Below, one piece after another: positions 1 to 12,540 of a DNA stretch of 64,000 nt; position 1 is the stretch's first letter, and each line of letters starts with the position of its first letter. The DNA comes from Brachionus manjavacas (lineage: Eukaryota; Rotifera; Eurotatoria; Ploima; Brachionidae), in assembly GCA_019054805.1 (NCBI GenBank), contig JAHQIY010000004.1:1860001-1924000 (forward strand). Direction: 5' to 3'. The position numbers and the translations under genes were made by a program. The notes under the pieces are model-generated. The model ran no database searches, was not told the origin of the DNA, and saw only the letters and a program-made list of their open reading frames with translations.

Positions 1-162
1 CATTCACAATCATCAATGCCGAGAGTTGGTCGAAGAAGTATGTTGAGAAGGGAAATAGTGAGATGTCAATTTGGACGGTCAATGGAAAACTGCTGTCTTC
101 AGTTAACGTGCTCTGTATACTTGGTCTATACCATACCACAGTTTATTTTACTACTACTACTG
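1..162 (+). mobile_element. LINE 3' fragment with (CTA)n tail
   Basis: The frame open from the window edge contains an arginine-rich stretch (R-x-x-x-R-x-x-LRREIVR around positions 16-75) that lines up with the C-terminal tail of the LINE fragment at 27165-27461 (RARLRRELVK). About 80 bases on lies a short run of TAC/CTA triplets (about 147-160), the same 3' microsatellite tail carried by the LINE fragments at 22.5, 27.5, 31.3, 34.6 and 63.1 kb. I infer a decayed, 5'-truncated LINE end. A second open frame (with WTVNGKLL) exists in the same stretch and a host exon cannot be excluded. Confidence 0.4.
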
Positions 163-240
163 GTCTTAACTTTAATTTTGATTTTTAATTTCGCCTCTTT
201 ATTTAAGATTTTCAAAAAATAATCTAATTTACTTCTTTGT

Positions 241-825
241 AAAAAAAAATGTTCTCGTAAATATCCGTTCTATAGAATTAATTTTATTAACTTATTGAGA
301 AAAGTACAATTTTCATATTAAATTTTCAGTAAAAATTAATTTAGTATGATTTTTAATTATCTGATAAATTATTTGATTTTTTTGAATTAGATTTTCTTTC
401 ATGTTTTTAGATCTTAAATTTAAATTGAAAAAAAAATTGAAATCTTTTTTGAAATTATGGAAATTAGATTTTACATTCAAATGATAACTTAATCTATTTT
501 GTACTTTTTCCTCTAATTAATTAATTAAATAACTTATTTATAAAAGCGTGATTGCATTGCATAAATTTTATTTACTTGATGACCATCATAGGTCCAACTT
601 CCGAACTGATAGAACAAGTAAAAATGTTTGAAGATTTTAAAGGTTAAATATTAAGCCGTCATATCAATGATTAAATCGTCATAAAAAAAAAATTGATTTT
701 CAAATAAAAATTGGGACTTATTCATTTTAAAGAAAAATTTTTTGTAGAAAATTTTATTTTATAGAAAAATATCATCGAAATTTACCTGTATTAATTAACC
801 TGTAAAAAAACAATTAAACAATTAA
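241..825. other. AT-rich stretch, nothing recognised
   Basis: Dominated by A and T runs. No supported gene, RNA or repeat boundary seen. Confidence 0.6.
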
Positions 826-2480
826 TTATTTTAAAGCAAGAATTAATCTATCAAAAAAATTTGCTAATTTTTCTTTATTGTAAATGGGTCTCTGCTTTTT
901 CACTTATGACATTTTGCTTTTATACACAAAGAAAAGAAAGTATACATAGTTTTACTGAAATTTTAGTAAAATATACAGTTATTTTTAGCACGCCACTAAA
1001 ATTGTTAAATTATACATGTATAAAGTAAAATATACACAAATAAAATTAAACATACTTAAGAAAAGAAAAGCAAACATCGATTCAGAAATTTATACAATAA
1101 ACTTCAAATGGAGGAAGAAACATCATCGCAGAGCTCACAAAGTTCATCGACGAGAGGTCTTGATTGGGATTTACTTAGAGACTATGATGACGAAAGCGAC
1201 TTAGAAGATGCTTTGGTAACAAAATTGCCATACAATACAGTACGATCTTCTCATTCAAAATCAAATTGCAATCTTAAATCTGTGTGTAAGTTAGATCGTC
1301 ATAAAATTAGTTTATTGGCGCTCTCAAGAATTTATTTATTTCTTATGGAATTGTATTTAATCCGGTTTACATGATGATGGATGCTAGTGAAGCTTCTTAC
1401 AACGCTGTAAAATTACATTTCCCGAACTGTATCATTTTGATGTGTTTTTTCCACGTTCAATACAATATAAAGAAAAATAGTAAGTTTTACCCTATTGCGT
1501 GTCAAGATGATATATTGAATGATAAATAGTCAACTACTATTCAAGACAGTTTTTAGAAATCAAATATTTTAGAGCACCAACCACCGATACAATTTCAAGA
1601 GCCAAGGAGCTCAATCATTGTATGTTTATCAAGTACGGAAATAGTGATAAGAGTTACTTGTATGATAATAAGTATTATCTTATGCATGACATTAACTTAA
1701 TATACCACAAACATCATTATTGCAGCTGTACTTGTAAAGATTTTTATAGACATTTTGTCTGTAAACACGCTTTAGCGTTGTCAGCAAAATTAAAACTGAC
1801 TCTAAAAGGTTTTGTTCAAGAAGATTTTTTTGCTGCTCGAGCTAAACCTGGCAAAAAGAAGGCAAAGTCGAATCCATTGAGTTATGATTAGATAACTTTA
1901 AAATATATTTGTGACATTAACACTTTTTATGTACATTATGTACATTTATGTATTATTTTATACTTATGAATAAATATTTATACAACAGAAAAGATAGTTA
2001 TACTTTATTGTAAAAAGGTCTTTAGTAAATTCGTTTTTCCTTATGTATAAAAGCATAACGTCATAAGTGTAAACAACTAGTCCCATTGTAAATACTAAAC
2101 AAATGCATAATTTCATTATCTTTTTTAATTTCTGATTTTTCACGTGGATAAACTATGTCGCTATTAATTTGTTCAATTAGTACATCTGTTAGATGCTGGT
2201 CATTTTTCAAATGTTAGCCAACTTATTTACATTTGGATGTGATCCAACATCTTGTGAAAGAGACTAATGCCAAGCCTCCAAGCTATTATTTGACCTAGGT
2301 AGACCTTTTTGGATCCGTTTTCTAAGATTCCAATAGCTTGGGGAAATTTTGGTACAACACGCGAACAATTCTAATCTTAAGGATCGACAATGCCAATGTA
2401 ATTCTTTTCAAAATAATGTATTACTGGAGCCAACTCGGCCGGATTAAAAATTGAAATTTAATATCATCATTTATACTATC
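826..2480 (-). mobile_element. Older MULE transposase relic, split by a younger MULE
   Basis: On the minus strand, about 2480 down to 2085 encodes the C-terminal part of a Mutator-like (MULE) transposase in pieces: a segment with YFEKNYIGIV, then LPRSNNSLEAWH, then SHPNVNKLA and LKNDQHL. These match the usual MULE order (…YFE.TYIG…, LPRTNN..EGWH…, HP…LK.EQ). There are in-frame stops and at least two frame changes, so it is dead. The last frame reads up to position 2085, is interrupted by the element at 886-2084, and resumes in the same frame at 885 down to a stop at 826-828. The three codons ATT TAC AAT at the junction are the 9-bp target duplication. This older copy was therefore present first. 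Confidence 0.75.
886..2084 (+). mobile_element. MULE (Mutator-like) DNA transposon, internally deleted
   Basis: The element is bounded by a perfect 9-bp direct repeat ATTGTAAAT (877-885 and 2085-2093), the hallmark target duplication of Mutator-like elements. Its ends are inverted repeats of roughly 50 bp: both begin GGG-T/A-CT and share CACTTATGAC and TGCTTTTATAC. Inside, on the plus strand, are an acidic/Ser-rich start (1108-1300), a piece of the MULE catalytic region (about 1373-1480, MMDASEAS…FP…CFFH) and a SWIM zinc finger (CTC…VCKH within 1622-1891) followed by a basic tail ending at 1891. At 1.2 kb it is shorter than autonomous MULEs, and frames break between the pieces, so I read it as a deleted derivative that relied on transposase from elsewhere. 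Confidence 0.85.
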
Positions 2481-2639
2481 TTTCAAAAAAGCTTACGTAA
2501 TTATTAAACAGAATAATTATGCAAGAAATTTTCTATAATAATTTTCGATGAAAATTTTCTTTAATAATTTCTATAAATTAATTTTCTATAAAAAATTTCG
2601 ACAAAAAAATTGTCTTTTCTATAAAAAAATTTTCTATTA

Positions 2640-2745
2640 TGTGATATAGTGCCTAAAAATTAAACGGAATCTGTGGTAGAGCCTTGGTTTAGGGATTCGG
2701 GTAAGGTTTTGATTAGAGAACTTTTAGTTAAAATTAAAATTAATA
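2640..2745 (+). repeat. Core fragment of the 8-bp-TSD foldback MITE
   Basis: Shares the GC-rich core seen in the full copies at 3515, 15121 and 51034 (…GAGCC-TGGTTTAGGGATTCGGG…). No recognisable terminal repeats remain, so this is a decayed partial copy. Confidence 0.6.
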
Positions 2746-2866
2746 ATTAAAATTTTAAAAAACCAAAATTTAAAATTTAATTTCTCAAACGACCATTTTT
2801 TTATTTTCATATGACAATTTAATTATTTATTTATGACAGGTAAATATGCATGTTCTTTAAATTTAC

Positions 2867-3117
2867 TTTCATGGCACAAAGTTGATGATCAAAGGGAAAA
2901 AATTCAACGTCTATTGTACAATAACTTTTAAAAATTGCTGGAGGTTCCCATACCACATTTCCTTCATAATCAACTTGAGCTCTTGTCATTAGCGATATTT
3001 CATATTTTCCATCGGCACTATTAAAAAGGATAACATCAGGTATCCAGATGCTAGTCGACGGAATAGATATTTTTGTGAGGTTTGAATATTCTACAGGATT
3101 CCATTTCAAATTTATAT
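2867..3117 (-). CDS. Nicotinic acetylcholine receptor subunit, single internal exon
   Basis: The exon encodes part of the extracellular ligand-binding domain of a Cys-loop ligand-gated cation channel: WNPVEY, then WIPDVILFNSADGKYE (loop A region), then WEPPAIFKSYC, then the complete Cys-loop with 13 residues between its cysteines and the FPFD motif (CTIDVEFFPFDHQLC). Coding starts after an AG acceptor at 3118-3119 and ends at a GTAAAT donor at 2866, giving 251 bp: two bases of a split codon plus 83 codons, with no stop. nAChR genes place the next exon at FGSWTYD, which I do not find before the window edge; earlier exons and membrane segments are also absent. Subunit type cannot be told because the loop C Cys pair is not in this exon. 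It may be one exon of a long-intron gene or a remnant. Confidence 0.8.
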
Positions 3118-3514
3118 CTTAATTTTGAAATCATATCTAGATATTTTTTTCTTTTATTGGGTCCTGTTCTATTTGTGGACAGAAAAAATTGTTGCAAAAT
3201 TGAAAAAAAAAACACAGAACATAAAAGTTTCTTGGGTTTTTTTTTAATCAATCTGCTCGATATCTATTTATTTCTATGATCAATTATAAAAATTTTGGCT
3301 GGTCAAGTTTGTTGCCAAAAAAGTTTTTTCCAAATTCTTAAGTAAATTTTATAATCAAAAAAATTTATCGCAAATTTTTTTACTGATATTTGATCAAATA
3401 GTAAATTTAGTGAAATAAGTATAAAAAAATATTATTAATTTAAAAACTAATGTGTTAATTTAATTAATTGTTAACCAAAAAAAGTTTAATGGAAAAATTA
3501 TTTAGCACTAAAAA

Positions 3515-3848
3515 CATGGATAAACATTGAGATTAAAATTAAAAAAAACATTTCCCTTTTTGTACTTTATCAGAATTTTAATCATTATTTAAAAATTAAA
3601 CGGGGTCCGGAGCGGAGCCCTGGTTTAGGGATTCGGATATGCTGTAGGTAAGAGAAATTTTGGTTAACTTTTAAAAATATTGTTAAAAAGATTAATAAGA
3701 ATCGTGTTTAAAATATCAAAAAGTACAAAAAGGAAAGGCCAAACGGCCAAAGAAAGGCCAAATTGATAAAGTACAAAATGTAAAGAAAGGATTTTAACTT
3801 TTTTAAACTTTTTTATTTTAACTTTAATATTCTGATTGTCTAAACCTC
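3515..3848 (+). mobile_element. Foldback MITE with 8-bp target duplication (copy 1)
   Basis: Flanked by the perfect 8-bp repeat ACTAAAAA (3507-3514 and 3849-3856). Ends are degenerate inverted repeats (left CATGGATAAACATTGA; right reads GAGGTTTAGACAATCA on the other strand). The core holds GGTCCGGAGCGGAGCCC and TGGTTTAGGGATTCGG. Subterminal arms carry CTTTTTGTACTTT on the left and AAAGTACAAAA-type motifs on the right. No coding capacity. Confidence 0.85.
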
Positions 3849-3856
3849 ACTAAAAA

Positions 3857-4500
3857 GGTCAAAATTCGTAAGACAAAAAATGCATCATAGTTGTTCCTCA
3901 AGTCTTAAGTCGAGTCCAAGTCACGACTTGACTTGAATTTTTTTAAAAGTAAACGAATTTCTTTTTCAGTAAAAAATAAAAAATTACTTGAGTTGATGTT
4001 TTGTTTGATTTCATTTTTACTAAATTGTAGTTTTAGTAAAAAATTAATTTGAAATTTTTTTTTTCTAAAATCTCTCTTAAACGTTTTTAATTGAATCATT
4101 TTGTTAACAAAAAAATTATAAATTTCAAAATTTTTTTTTTTTAAAAAATTAAATAGATCAAGATCAAGATTAACAGCAGAAAATCTTGAAATAACAACTT
4201 AATTTAGATTTAATTTCGAAAATCTTGAATTTTAAATTTTTTTTCCAGTTTATTAAAAACGTTAATTAAAGAAAAAAATTTAGTTTAATAAACATCTTGA
4301 AATAAAATTATAAATATAATCGTAAAGCTTTTAATTTCATTTTGATCGAAAAAAATCATCTCAGGTAATAAAATTCAACAAAATATCAGAAAGTCAAATC
4401 ATGTTTAGACTTGACTTGAAAAATCTAAAAGTTTGGTCGAAAGACCTGCAAATAGTGACTGTTTGTATTTTCCCAGAACGGTTTCGAGCTACATGGATAG
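3857..4500. other. AT-rich spacer with AAGTC-motif stretches
   Basis: Holds two clusters of AAGTC/GACTTGACTTGAA motifs (about 3898-3940 and 4393-4430) like those in the foldbacks at 41.3-41.6 and 54.0-54.4 kb. No gene seen. Confidence 0.4.
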
Positions 4501-4533
4501 GGTCCAAGTTTTTCCATAAACTTATTTAATCAA

Positions 4534-5290
4534 TTGTTTTCAAACTTCTTTACTTCAAAACGAAATTTATTTGTTAAAGAATTGCATTTATTACTAGTAA
4601 GCGTTACTAGTTGTCTAGGCAAGATATTAGAACGCCTAGTAAGAAATAGGTTATATAAATATCTTGAAGAAAATAGCCTGATTGTTTGCAACTATCAGGC
4701 TTTCGAACACATAGACGAACAGCTGATAATCTTGTTTTCATGACTCAAAAAATATCTAAAATTTTTAATAGGAAAAAAAAAGTTTGCTCATTATTTTTTG
4801 ACATTTCTCAAGCTTTTGATAAAACTTGGCTCAATGGAATACTCTACAAAATGTCCCAATTAAAAGTACCACTCTATATACTGAAGTGGGTAAGAGATTT
4901 TCTCAATAATAGGAAGTTTTTTGTAAAAGTTAATGGCTATTCTTCAACTCAGGGTGACATTCATTCAGGGGTACCTCAAGGAGCTGTAATTAGTCCTCTC
5001 CTTTTTACAATATCTATAAATGACATTCCAAAATTTAACTCAAAAAATAAAAGCTACTCTCTTCTTTTTGCCGATGATCTTGTTTCCTACTTTATATTTA
5101 AAAAGTATGGTAAAATTGTCATATCAATAATTTGCTATTTGAAAAAAATTGAAACTTGGCTTGTAAAATGGAAAATGAAAATGGCCCCTGAAATGTGTAG
5201 TCAAACCATTTTCTCCGGAAATCCAGGTAAAAACCAATCTCTTACTTTATACAAGATACTCCATCGGATCTCCCGATAAACTTCCTAGAT
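4534..5290 (+). mobile_element. LINE reverse transcriptase fragment
   Basis: The fragment encodes the palm of a non-LTR retrotransposon RT: TSCLGKILERLV, HRRTADNL, FFDISQAFDKTW, SGVPQGAVISPLLF and LLFADDLVSYF, where the catalytic Asp pair is FADD. It corresponds to the same ORF2 region as the copies at 44.1-45.0 and 55.5-57.7 kb but is clearly diverged. One frameshift separates the first part (to about 4730) from the main frame (4686-5279). The endonuclease and ORF1 are missing, so it is a dead fragment. Confidence 0.85.
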
Positions 5291-5299
5291 GGCATAAAG

Positions 5300-7484
5300 C
5301 TAGATAACATTGAAGTTAGTTAAAATAAACTATTTATAAAATATTTCAAAAATAGTGTTATTTTCAAAAATACACTCACTATTGAATTAATCAAAGACTA
5401 TGTCAGTGCTTTTGTTAATAGCCCAAGATCTTGTAAGAAAAAAACACCACTATGTAATATATGGAATGAATTCAGCGAATGGTTAAATGATAAGGTATTA
5501 TCTCTCTAATTTTCTCTCTTACACTAAAATTAAAAATAAAAAAAAAACCTGCTATCGTTTTCCAGTAATTTACTAGTTCATTCTTTTTTGTACTTTATTT
5601 CTCAAAAATTTTTTATGTATACTTTATTCATTTAAAAATTCAATTTTTTACTTATGGCAGAAGGAGTTTTATTACTCAGAGCCATTTCAAATTTAAAAAA
5701 AACAATTAAATAGAAAAAAAAAATCATCAAGAGCAGCAATCAGATACAAATAACCAAATTATCAATCAGCAGTCATCAGTTTTCATTACAAAAAATGCCC
5801 CTAAAAAAAGGACCAGACCAAAAAAAACTAGATAATTTTTTTACATGAGTGTGATTTTTTTACTCTGCCTGAATTTGAAACAAAATAAATAAATTTACTT
5901 TTTTTTTAATTTTTTTATTTTGCTAGATTCATTAAATTTTTTATTTAAATAAATACTAGCCATTTATTTATCTAAATGACACAAACAGTGCTCTTTTAAT
6001 AAACCATTGCCATGAATCAATTGATTTTGGTTCAAAAAAAAACTGATAAAGGGATTCACAATCCCAAATCTTAAAAATATTTTTTTCCTAAGTTATATTA
6101 TTAGTATTTTTTATTTGAGACTCTAGATTAAAATCAACATTAAAATTCAAAAAAATAGAATATTAATAGATGGTTTCGATGTGATTAAAGTTAAAAAGAA
6201 TGAACTCTAATTTAGAATTAGCTCTAACTTATGAAATAGTAAAAATTAAACATTTACTTATTTTTTCATCATCTTCAAAGCATCGTTTTTGAAATAAAAA
6301 CAAAATCCTAACATACATGTATCACTGTCCATAAATATTACAAGACTCTTCATTTCAAATTTTCAAATTTACCTTTCCAAATCTTAAAAATAAAAATTCA
6401 AATTTTTTTAAAAGGTGATAGTAAAAAATTTTATTATTACATGTTTTACCCATACTTTGGTGATCATAATTTGATTCTTCTCATCCTTAAATTAAAATTT
6501 CGTATAAATAATTATTCAAAGAATATAATTCTTTGTTTCTTACTATGTCGAGGATTTGAATAAGTTTAATTCCTAGTTTTAAATCCAATATGTCATTATT
6601 TTTTTTGACTGGCCTAACTAACCGGTTGTAACCTGATATGAGCCTTTCTTGGAGTCTTTTTTCATCCTCACATCCTTAAAACAATAAGTAATTCCATTAA
6701 ATTAGATTTTTAATTTATTTGATCATAAAACTCAAATTGAATGAAATTTAAAAGTTTAATAATTTTTATTTTTATTTTTATTAGAACTGTAAAGTAATAA
6801 TTGAGTGTTTTATTTAATGGGTTTCTCAAGCATCAGACCCTCGAGTACGACCATCACACATTTTGAAAAACAGACGAATTTAAAGTGTGTTGTTAAAATT
6901 TAAACAAAAACTACAAAATCTGCTTAAATCCTATTCAAATAATCTGGACGAATTTATTTGTGTTCCAACTGTTGCTACAGCTTTGCAAAAAATTAAAAAA
7001 TTTGGAAATTTTCGATCATCAGAGATAAAGGAATTGAATTGAATACCGAAGCATCTCTTCGAAAATTTCGATATACTCTTCTTGGTTAATTTTTCATTCA
7101 TTTTAGATGAGATAAATAGAAATTGGACAAATTTTTTAAAATAAATAAATACCTTTATTGATAAATTTTTATATTTTTGCATCGATATTGTAAAGATAAG
7201 ATAAAATAAAATTTACGAAAATTCTTTAATTCAAATGACTTACTTTTTTACTAAAAAAAGAATCCAAATAAAAGTAAATATAAGAATATCAATTTTTTTT
7301 TCTGGAGTAAGGTATTTTTTACGTTTTTTTGAATTGACTTTAATATTATGAAATAAAAATACGGCTGTTTTTTTCTTATATTTTTTTAATTTAATTATAT
7401 TTAAAATCATTTTTTTCTTTTTAAGAAAACTCATTACTAGAAGCATTTAGCTTATATTTATGTCAAAAAAAATAAATGAAAAAA
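5300..7484. other. AT-rich intergenic, nearly featureless
   Basis: No supported gene. A short frame at about 5733-5834 ends in a basic, proline-containing tail (KKRTRPKKTR then stop), the sort of tail seen on several transposases; it is too short to assign. Confidence 0.4.
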
Positions 7485-7660
7485 CATTTTCCTTTTTGTA
7501 CTTTCTGTTCTTAAAGGAAATTTTGATCATCAGGTTTAAGGATTCGGGTATGCTAGTGGTAAGAAACAAATTAATTTAATTTAAAATATTGATTAATTAA
7601 AACCTTTTTTATTTCCATTAAATACAAAAAGTACAAGGAGTACAGGAAGTATAATAATGA
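7485..7660 (+). repeat. Partial copy of the 8-bp-TSD foldback MITE
   Basis: Contains CCTTTTTGTACTTTCTG, the core GATTCGGGTATGCT and the opposing ACAAAAAGTACAAGG-type arm, in the order of the full copies. Terminal repeats and target duplication are not recognisable. Confidence 0.6.
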
Positions 7661-10600
7661 ACAGAGCCAAAAAAATTCAGTCAAAGTGACATTTTTTCAT
7701 CAGGCAAAATGACAAAAAAAATATATTTCTATAATTTTTATAATTAACAAATAAAATAAATTCAAAAGATCAAAATTAATTAGTGTTTCTTTTCTTTAAA
7801 TTATTTCTAATTTTAATTCTTTTTAATCATAAACGATTATTTACGGTTTTTTAATAGATAAAAAATTTAATTTTTCAAATTTTTCTTCAAAAATTCTTTT
7901 TAAAATCCCTTAATGATCGATTTTGAAATTTTAACTTAAGAATTTTATTCACTGAAGCTTTGCAACATTTATAAAGAAAAATGTTTTTTGAATTTGAAAA
8001 TAAACAATTTGACTAAATTTCCTAAAAAACGATTTATAAAAAGCTTGTTCGAAGTCAGTAATTTATTAAATTAAAATTCATTATTAATAGAATCAAAAAA
8101 ACCTCACTTGGGAGAAATATTGTAAAAGTTGTGAACGCTCAGATCATAAAATATCAAAAATTTCTAAATATACTTATTATATGAGGAGAAGATAACATTT
8201 TTTTGTAAATTCACAGATTCAACTCAACCAGAGCCTTTGATGAACAAAAATTTACAAAACCCACAAATATCAAAAGAAGTCTAAAAGAATTCGATTCTAG
8301 AAAATGTGGGAATCAATAAAAACTGTTGCTTTGAAAAAAATTTTGAATTTTTAGATTGCTTCTTCAAAAGAAAATTTAAAGTTATATTTTTCTAGGAATA
8401 ATTTTTTTTCTTTGTAGCTAGTCTGATTTTAAATTAAAAAAAATCCAGAATAATATACAAACATAAAATTAGTGCCATTTTTTATTCTACAAGTCATAAG
8501 TATTTCACATAATTTAGAGCCAGGGAGTCTGGGAAATATTATGGAAATTAAAAAAAAAAATTATGATGAAATCGGCAACTTTAGGTTCATGATCACATGA
8601 TCAAAACTTAATTGATTAAATTCTTAATAAAAATGATGAAATTAGCTCTTTAATTTTTTTTTTAGATAAATTATTTTGATTAAAAAAAATTTTTTTTTCT
8701 AATTAACTTGTAAACTTTAAAGACAAATTTAAATCACATTAAGCTATCAGCATTATGGCAAAAGTGCTTTAAATCAAATTTTAATCAAATAAAGCGAAAC
8801 AAAGATATTGATATAGATCTTGTTTTTACTTCAGATAAAAAATCATATAATTTTCTTCGTAGTTAGGGATTAAACAAATCATCTTCTTAAAAAGTTTAGT
8901 GGTTTTTTATTAAAAAATAAATAGAAATTCATTTTTTTTTTAATTTTAAATTAAAAATTTTCATTTGAAATTTAAATTTGATCATGAACTTCAATTTGCC
9001 GATGAAATCTAGATAATTTTAAAAAATTGAAATATTTTTACACTCATCGAATTTTTCTTTTAAAGATAAAAACAGATCATTTGGTCCTTTTTAAGCTTAT
9101 TATTAAAAGTAATAGTATTAAGATAACACAAACAAAAAAAAGCTTACCATTGATAGCTTTGAATATCAAAAGAATAAGAAAACAATTCTGTATGCAGTTC
9201 ATAATTGAAAATTGATTATAATTTTTTAAAGTCTTTGTAAATCCCACAGGATTTACCGAATATTCTAAATTTTAAAATTATGGATTTTTTTCGATTATAA
9301 TATTAAATTAATAAATGCAGTTTTTAGAAATTTTTGTTGCCTTTTTTTATTAGCTTGCTGATCCGATCTTAAAATTGGAACATGTTATCCGAAAAAAATT
9401 AATTTATTGGAGATAAAAACAGTGTTTAGCTGAGAAAAAATTTATCTTAATATTTTTTATTATCTATCTGAAATTAATTCTTACAAAATAAATCCTTAAA
9501 TAAATAGCATCAAAGATTGAACAAAAATGTTAATATGAGTATTTTTAAATGAGTTCGAGGAAATCTAATTAAACTTTATATTCATATCATTATATTTTAT
9601 TTAATCCATTTTGAATGCAAAAAATGGGTTAACTTTGATTTCTATCTGCCAAAAACTCATAAGCGTATGATGGAATCGAGTCTATACTAAAATTAAAATT
9701 AGAAACAATTATGATGTTATTAATTCAAAAAATAATTAATTTTTAAATCCTAAGCTGTATTTGATAACCGGAATTTTTTGTTCAAGTTTAGCAATTTGAA
9801 AAATTTGGAAAAAATTTATAAAAAAAGTTGAGAAAATTCAAAACTTAAATGCTTTCTAAAGGTACCATTTGAAACCAGCAGAATGTCAGAACCAGCATTT
9901 TTTTTTTCATGAAGTCAAAAATTTTTAAAATAATTTTGCTCACTCAAAAGTGTTAAAATAAATTTTTGGCTTTACATTTTACACAAATATAGAAAAATTT
10001 GTTTTAAAGATAAATAATATATCTGAAATAAATTTACAATTGATTCAAATAGAATTTGAATAATTAAATAAAATTTACTAGCAGTTTAAATAACATCTAA
10101 ATTTTTTCAAATCTAAGATTCTATTAATAAATAAAAAATAATTTTTTTAAAATACAAAATTATTTGTTACAAAAAATGAATTCTGTCCAGGGATTCATAT
10201 TCTTCAATCATCATCATGGGAAACTATTAAAGAAGAACAATGTGACGAGGAAATTAAAAAATAATTACCATCTTGAAGTTGATGATCAATTCATAGAGTT
10301 TATCTTAAGATATCTCTTAATTCATTTAAATAATTTAAATGTAACATGCTTTGCATATTATGTAGATTTAATAAATAAAATAATTTTAAAAAAGCATTTT
10401 CTCAATCAATTAAAAATATCAATTTTTAAATTTAAAAGAATTAACTCATTTTTTTTAAGTTTATTTTGATTTTTTTTATTTCAAAAGCATTTAGCAATAA
10501 AATTAAATTAAAATATTAAAGAATTCAATGGTTCCCCACTACCAAATGTATGTTCCCCTCAAGCAGAAAACTTGTAACACAAATCACCGAATCCAAAATA

Positions 10601-10780
10601 AAAAATTTTTATGAATATTTAACCGAATTAATGATTAACACAGTTTTTATGTGTTTAAAAAAAATTTGATTGATTTTTTATATTATTTATTTAAAAAATG
10701 ATTATAAAGTTTGATACAAGAATAATTTTTGAATAATAATATGTATAATTAATTACTACTCTAAAAACTATTTAAAAGAA
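7661..10780. other. AT-rich intergenic, no gene seen
   Basis: About 3.1 kb of A/T-dominated sequence. Open frames here are short, rich in Lys, Asn, Ile and Phe, and explained by base composition. Confidence 0.6.
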
Positions 10781-10789
10781 AACCAATTT

Positions 10790-11040
10790 CCAGCTAATTT
10801 TGGACGATCTTTTTTAGACTTATTAACAAACTCATCATTTTCCAAAAGCTTCATTAGGGCTAAGTGGTGAATACCTATTTGATTTAATATTTGCCTGTGC
10901 ATGTCCCTTTCTTTACATCTAATTTGTAAAAGTCATTCAACTCATAAATGTATTTAGCTACTTTGCTGAAACTGCTGCAAGAAGCCAATAATTTGGCAGC
11001 TTTTTAATTTCTTGTCTTGTAGGCAAAATCATCAACAAAA
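10790..11040 (-). pseudogene. Coding-like decayed fragment, unrecognised
   Basis: On the minus strand a 45-codon piece has balanced composition (KERDMHRQILNQIG, then LMKLLENDEF), with stops before it and more coding-like sequence upstream. It stands out from the surrounding A/T runs and looks like a decayed transposase, but I cannot name the family. Confidence 0.25.
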
Positions 11041-11410
11041 AAATTCGAAAAAAATTTTTTGCAGGCAGTTTTTTAATTTGTGTTGGACATTTTTGAAAAT
11101 ATAAATTTTCAATGGCATTAATTAATTAAATTTTCTATTATTTACAAAAAACACTTTGTTCCTTTTGCTTTTGCTTCTTAAATATATGGTTGAACACTGT
11201 TTCTTTTAGGCTTTCTTTTTTTTCTATGAATTTTAATTAATAAAATAAATACCCATTCTTTCTTCTTAATCCATCCTCAAACCCTAAACCAAATGACTGA
11301 TTGCCAGATTAAATAATCGATACAAATAATCAGCTTTATAGAATATATAGATATGAAAAGAAATAAAAAAAGATAAAAAAAAATTTTTGCGATATTTTAG
11401 TAGCAAATAA

Positions 11411-11697
11411 GCAAAATAATTGTCCCTATTCTATCCTAGTGGATAATGGGAAGGCGATCATCTCCTTTTCAAGTGCCTTTTTGATTAACGGTTCCAATTT
11501 GACACAGAGGCTACTACATCGAGTTGATCATCTACACCGCAATTATTACCCAGTCGAAACTGGTCCCCCTATTTTTATGATGAAAGAGGTTTAAACATTC
11601 GCCCCGTATTGCAGAGATATTTTGAAGATTTTTTAGCCCTCGGCAGGTTTTGAACCCTCGATTCTCTGCTTGTATGACTAACATGCTATACGGGCTC
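11411..11697 (-). mobile_element. tRNA-derived SINE, copy 1
   Basis: Read on the minus strand it starts GAGCCCGTATAGC, has a pol III box-B-like GGTTCAAAACC, and continues through a ~200-bp body (GACCAGTTTCGACTGGGT, AGTAGCCTCTGTGT) to a 3' end AATAGGGACAATTATT. Copies at 28519-28822 (minus) and 63728-63888 (plus) share the whole layout. No coding capacity. Confidence 0.8.
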
Positions 11698-11839
11698 GTT
11701 AAAAATAAGCAAAAGGTCAAGAAAAATAAGTTTTCAAGCATATATAAAAAAGAAGTGAAAGGAGCAAAAGGACGAAAAGAATTGTATTTTAATATTTACG
11801 ATTCAAAGCAAGTTAATAATCAAAAAAACATTAACTAAA

Positions 11840-12540
11840 TTCTTTGAAACTTGATGATAAGTTATCAATTCATGGACTTTATGTTGAGTGGCGTTCTGAC
11901 ACATGGCAAACTAAATTCAACTTTAGAGGAGTTTGTCGTAATGCATATTAGAGCGATCAACAGGCGTCATGACTATATAAGCCTGGAGGTCACACTCTAG
12001 CGAAGACAACGAAAGAACGCGATTTGAGAATCATTATCACCAGCGATCTTAAGTCAAGGTAACAGGCTAAGCGAGCAGCGGCTAGGGCTACGATGGTAGC
12101 AAGTCGAATAAGACTCACTTTCAAATACTTCTCCTTAAAGTTAGCATACCTCCTTTTTAAGTCATTTGTTTGCCCCATCTCGAATTTGCGGTAGGAGCCT
12201 GATATATAACTAATAACCAATAATGAACAATGGCTCATCTAAATTTAAAGTATTGAAAAAATCTTCAAGTTGATCAAGATTGATTCACTAAGGTTTGGCG
12301 CTCGATAAAAATATACAAAATTGATTTTTTGACCATTTAAGCGAATCTGGAAGTAGATAAGCTCCATTTTTTCATAACGGATCGACTTTGTTAGAGGTAT
12401 TTTATTCTCAATGAAGACAATTAGTCCACCACCATAAATTGATATGAAAATTAATTATTTCATCAGCAATCTCTTGACATTTTTTTTGAATATCTTCTTG
12501 TTTGAAGTCAAATTTTTGACAAAAACATTGCGCATATAAT
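11840..12540. other. Less AT-rich stretch, unassigned
   Basis: GC is higher than in the surroundings and a minus-strand frame (11990-12238) is open for 82 codons, but I recognise no domain. The phrase TTTGCCCCATCT occurs both here (12169) and after the LINE fragment (12931), suggesting untranslated LINE sequence. Confidence 0.3.

Noticed and set aside
3905..4099. 64-codon open frame on the minus strand
   Set aside because: Lys/Phe/Asn-rich, no domain, in an AT-rich spacer; expected by composition.
7240..7446. Lys-rich open frame on the minus strand
   Set aside because: Homopolymer-driven translation with no start context or homology.
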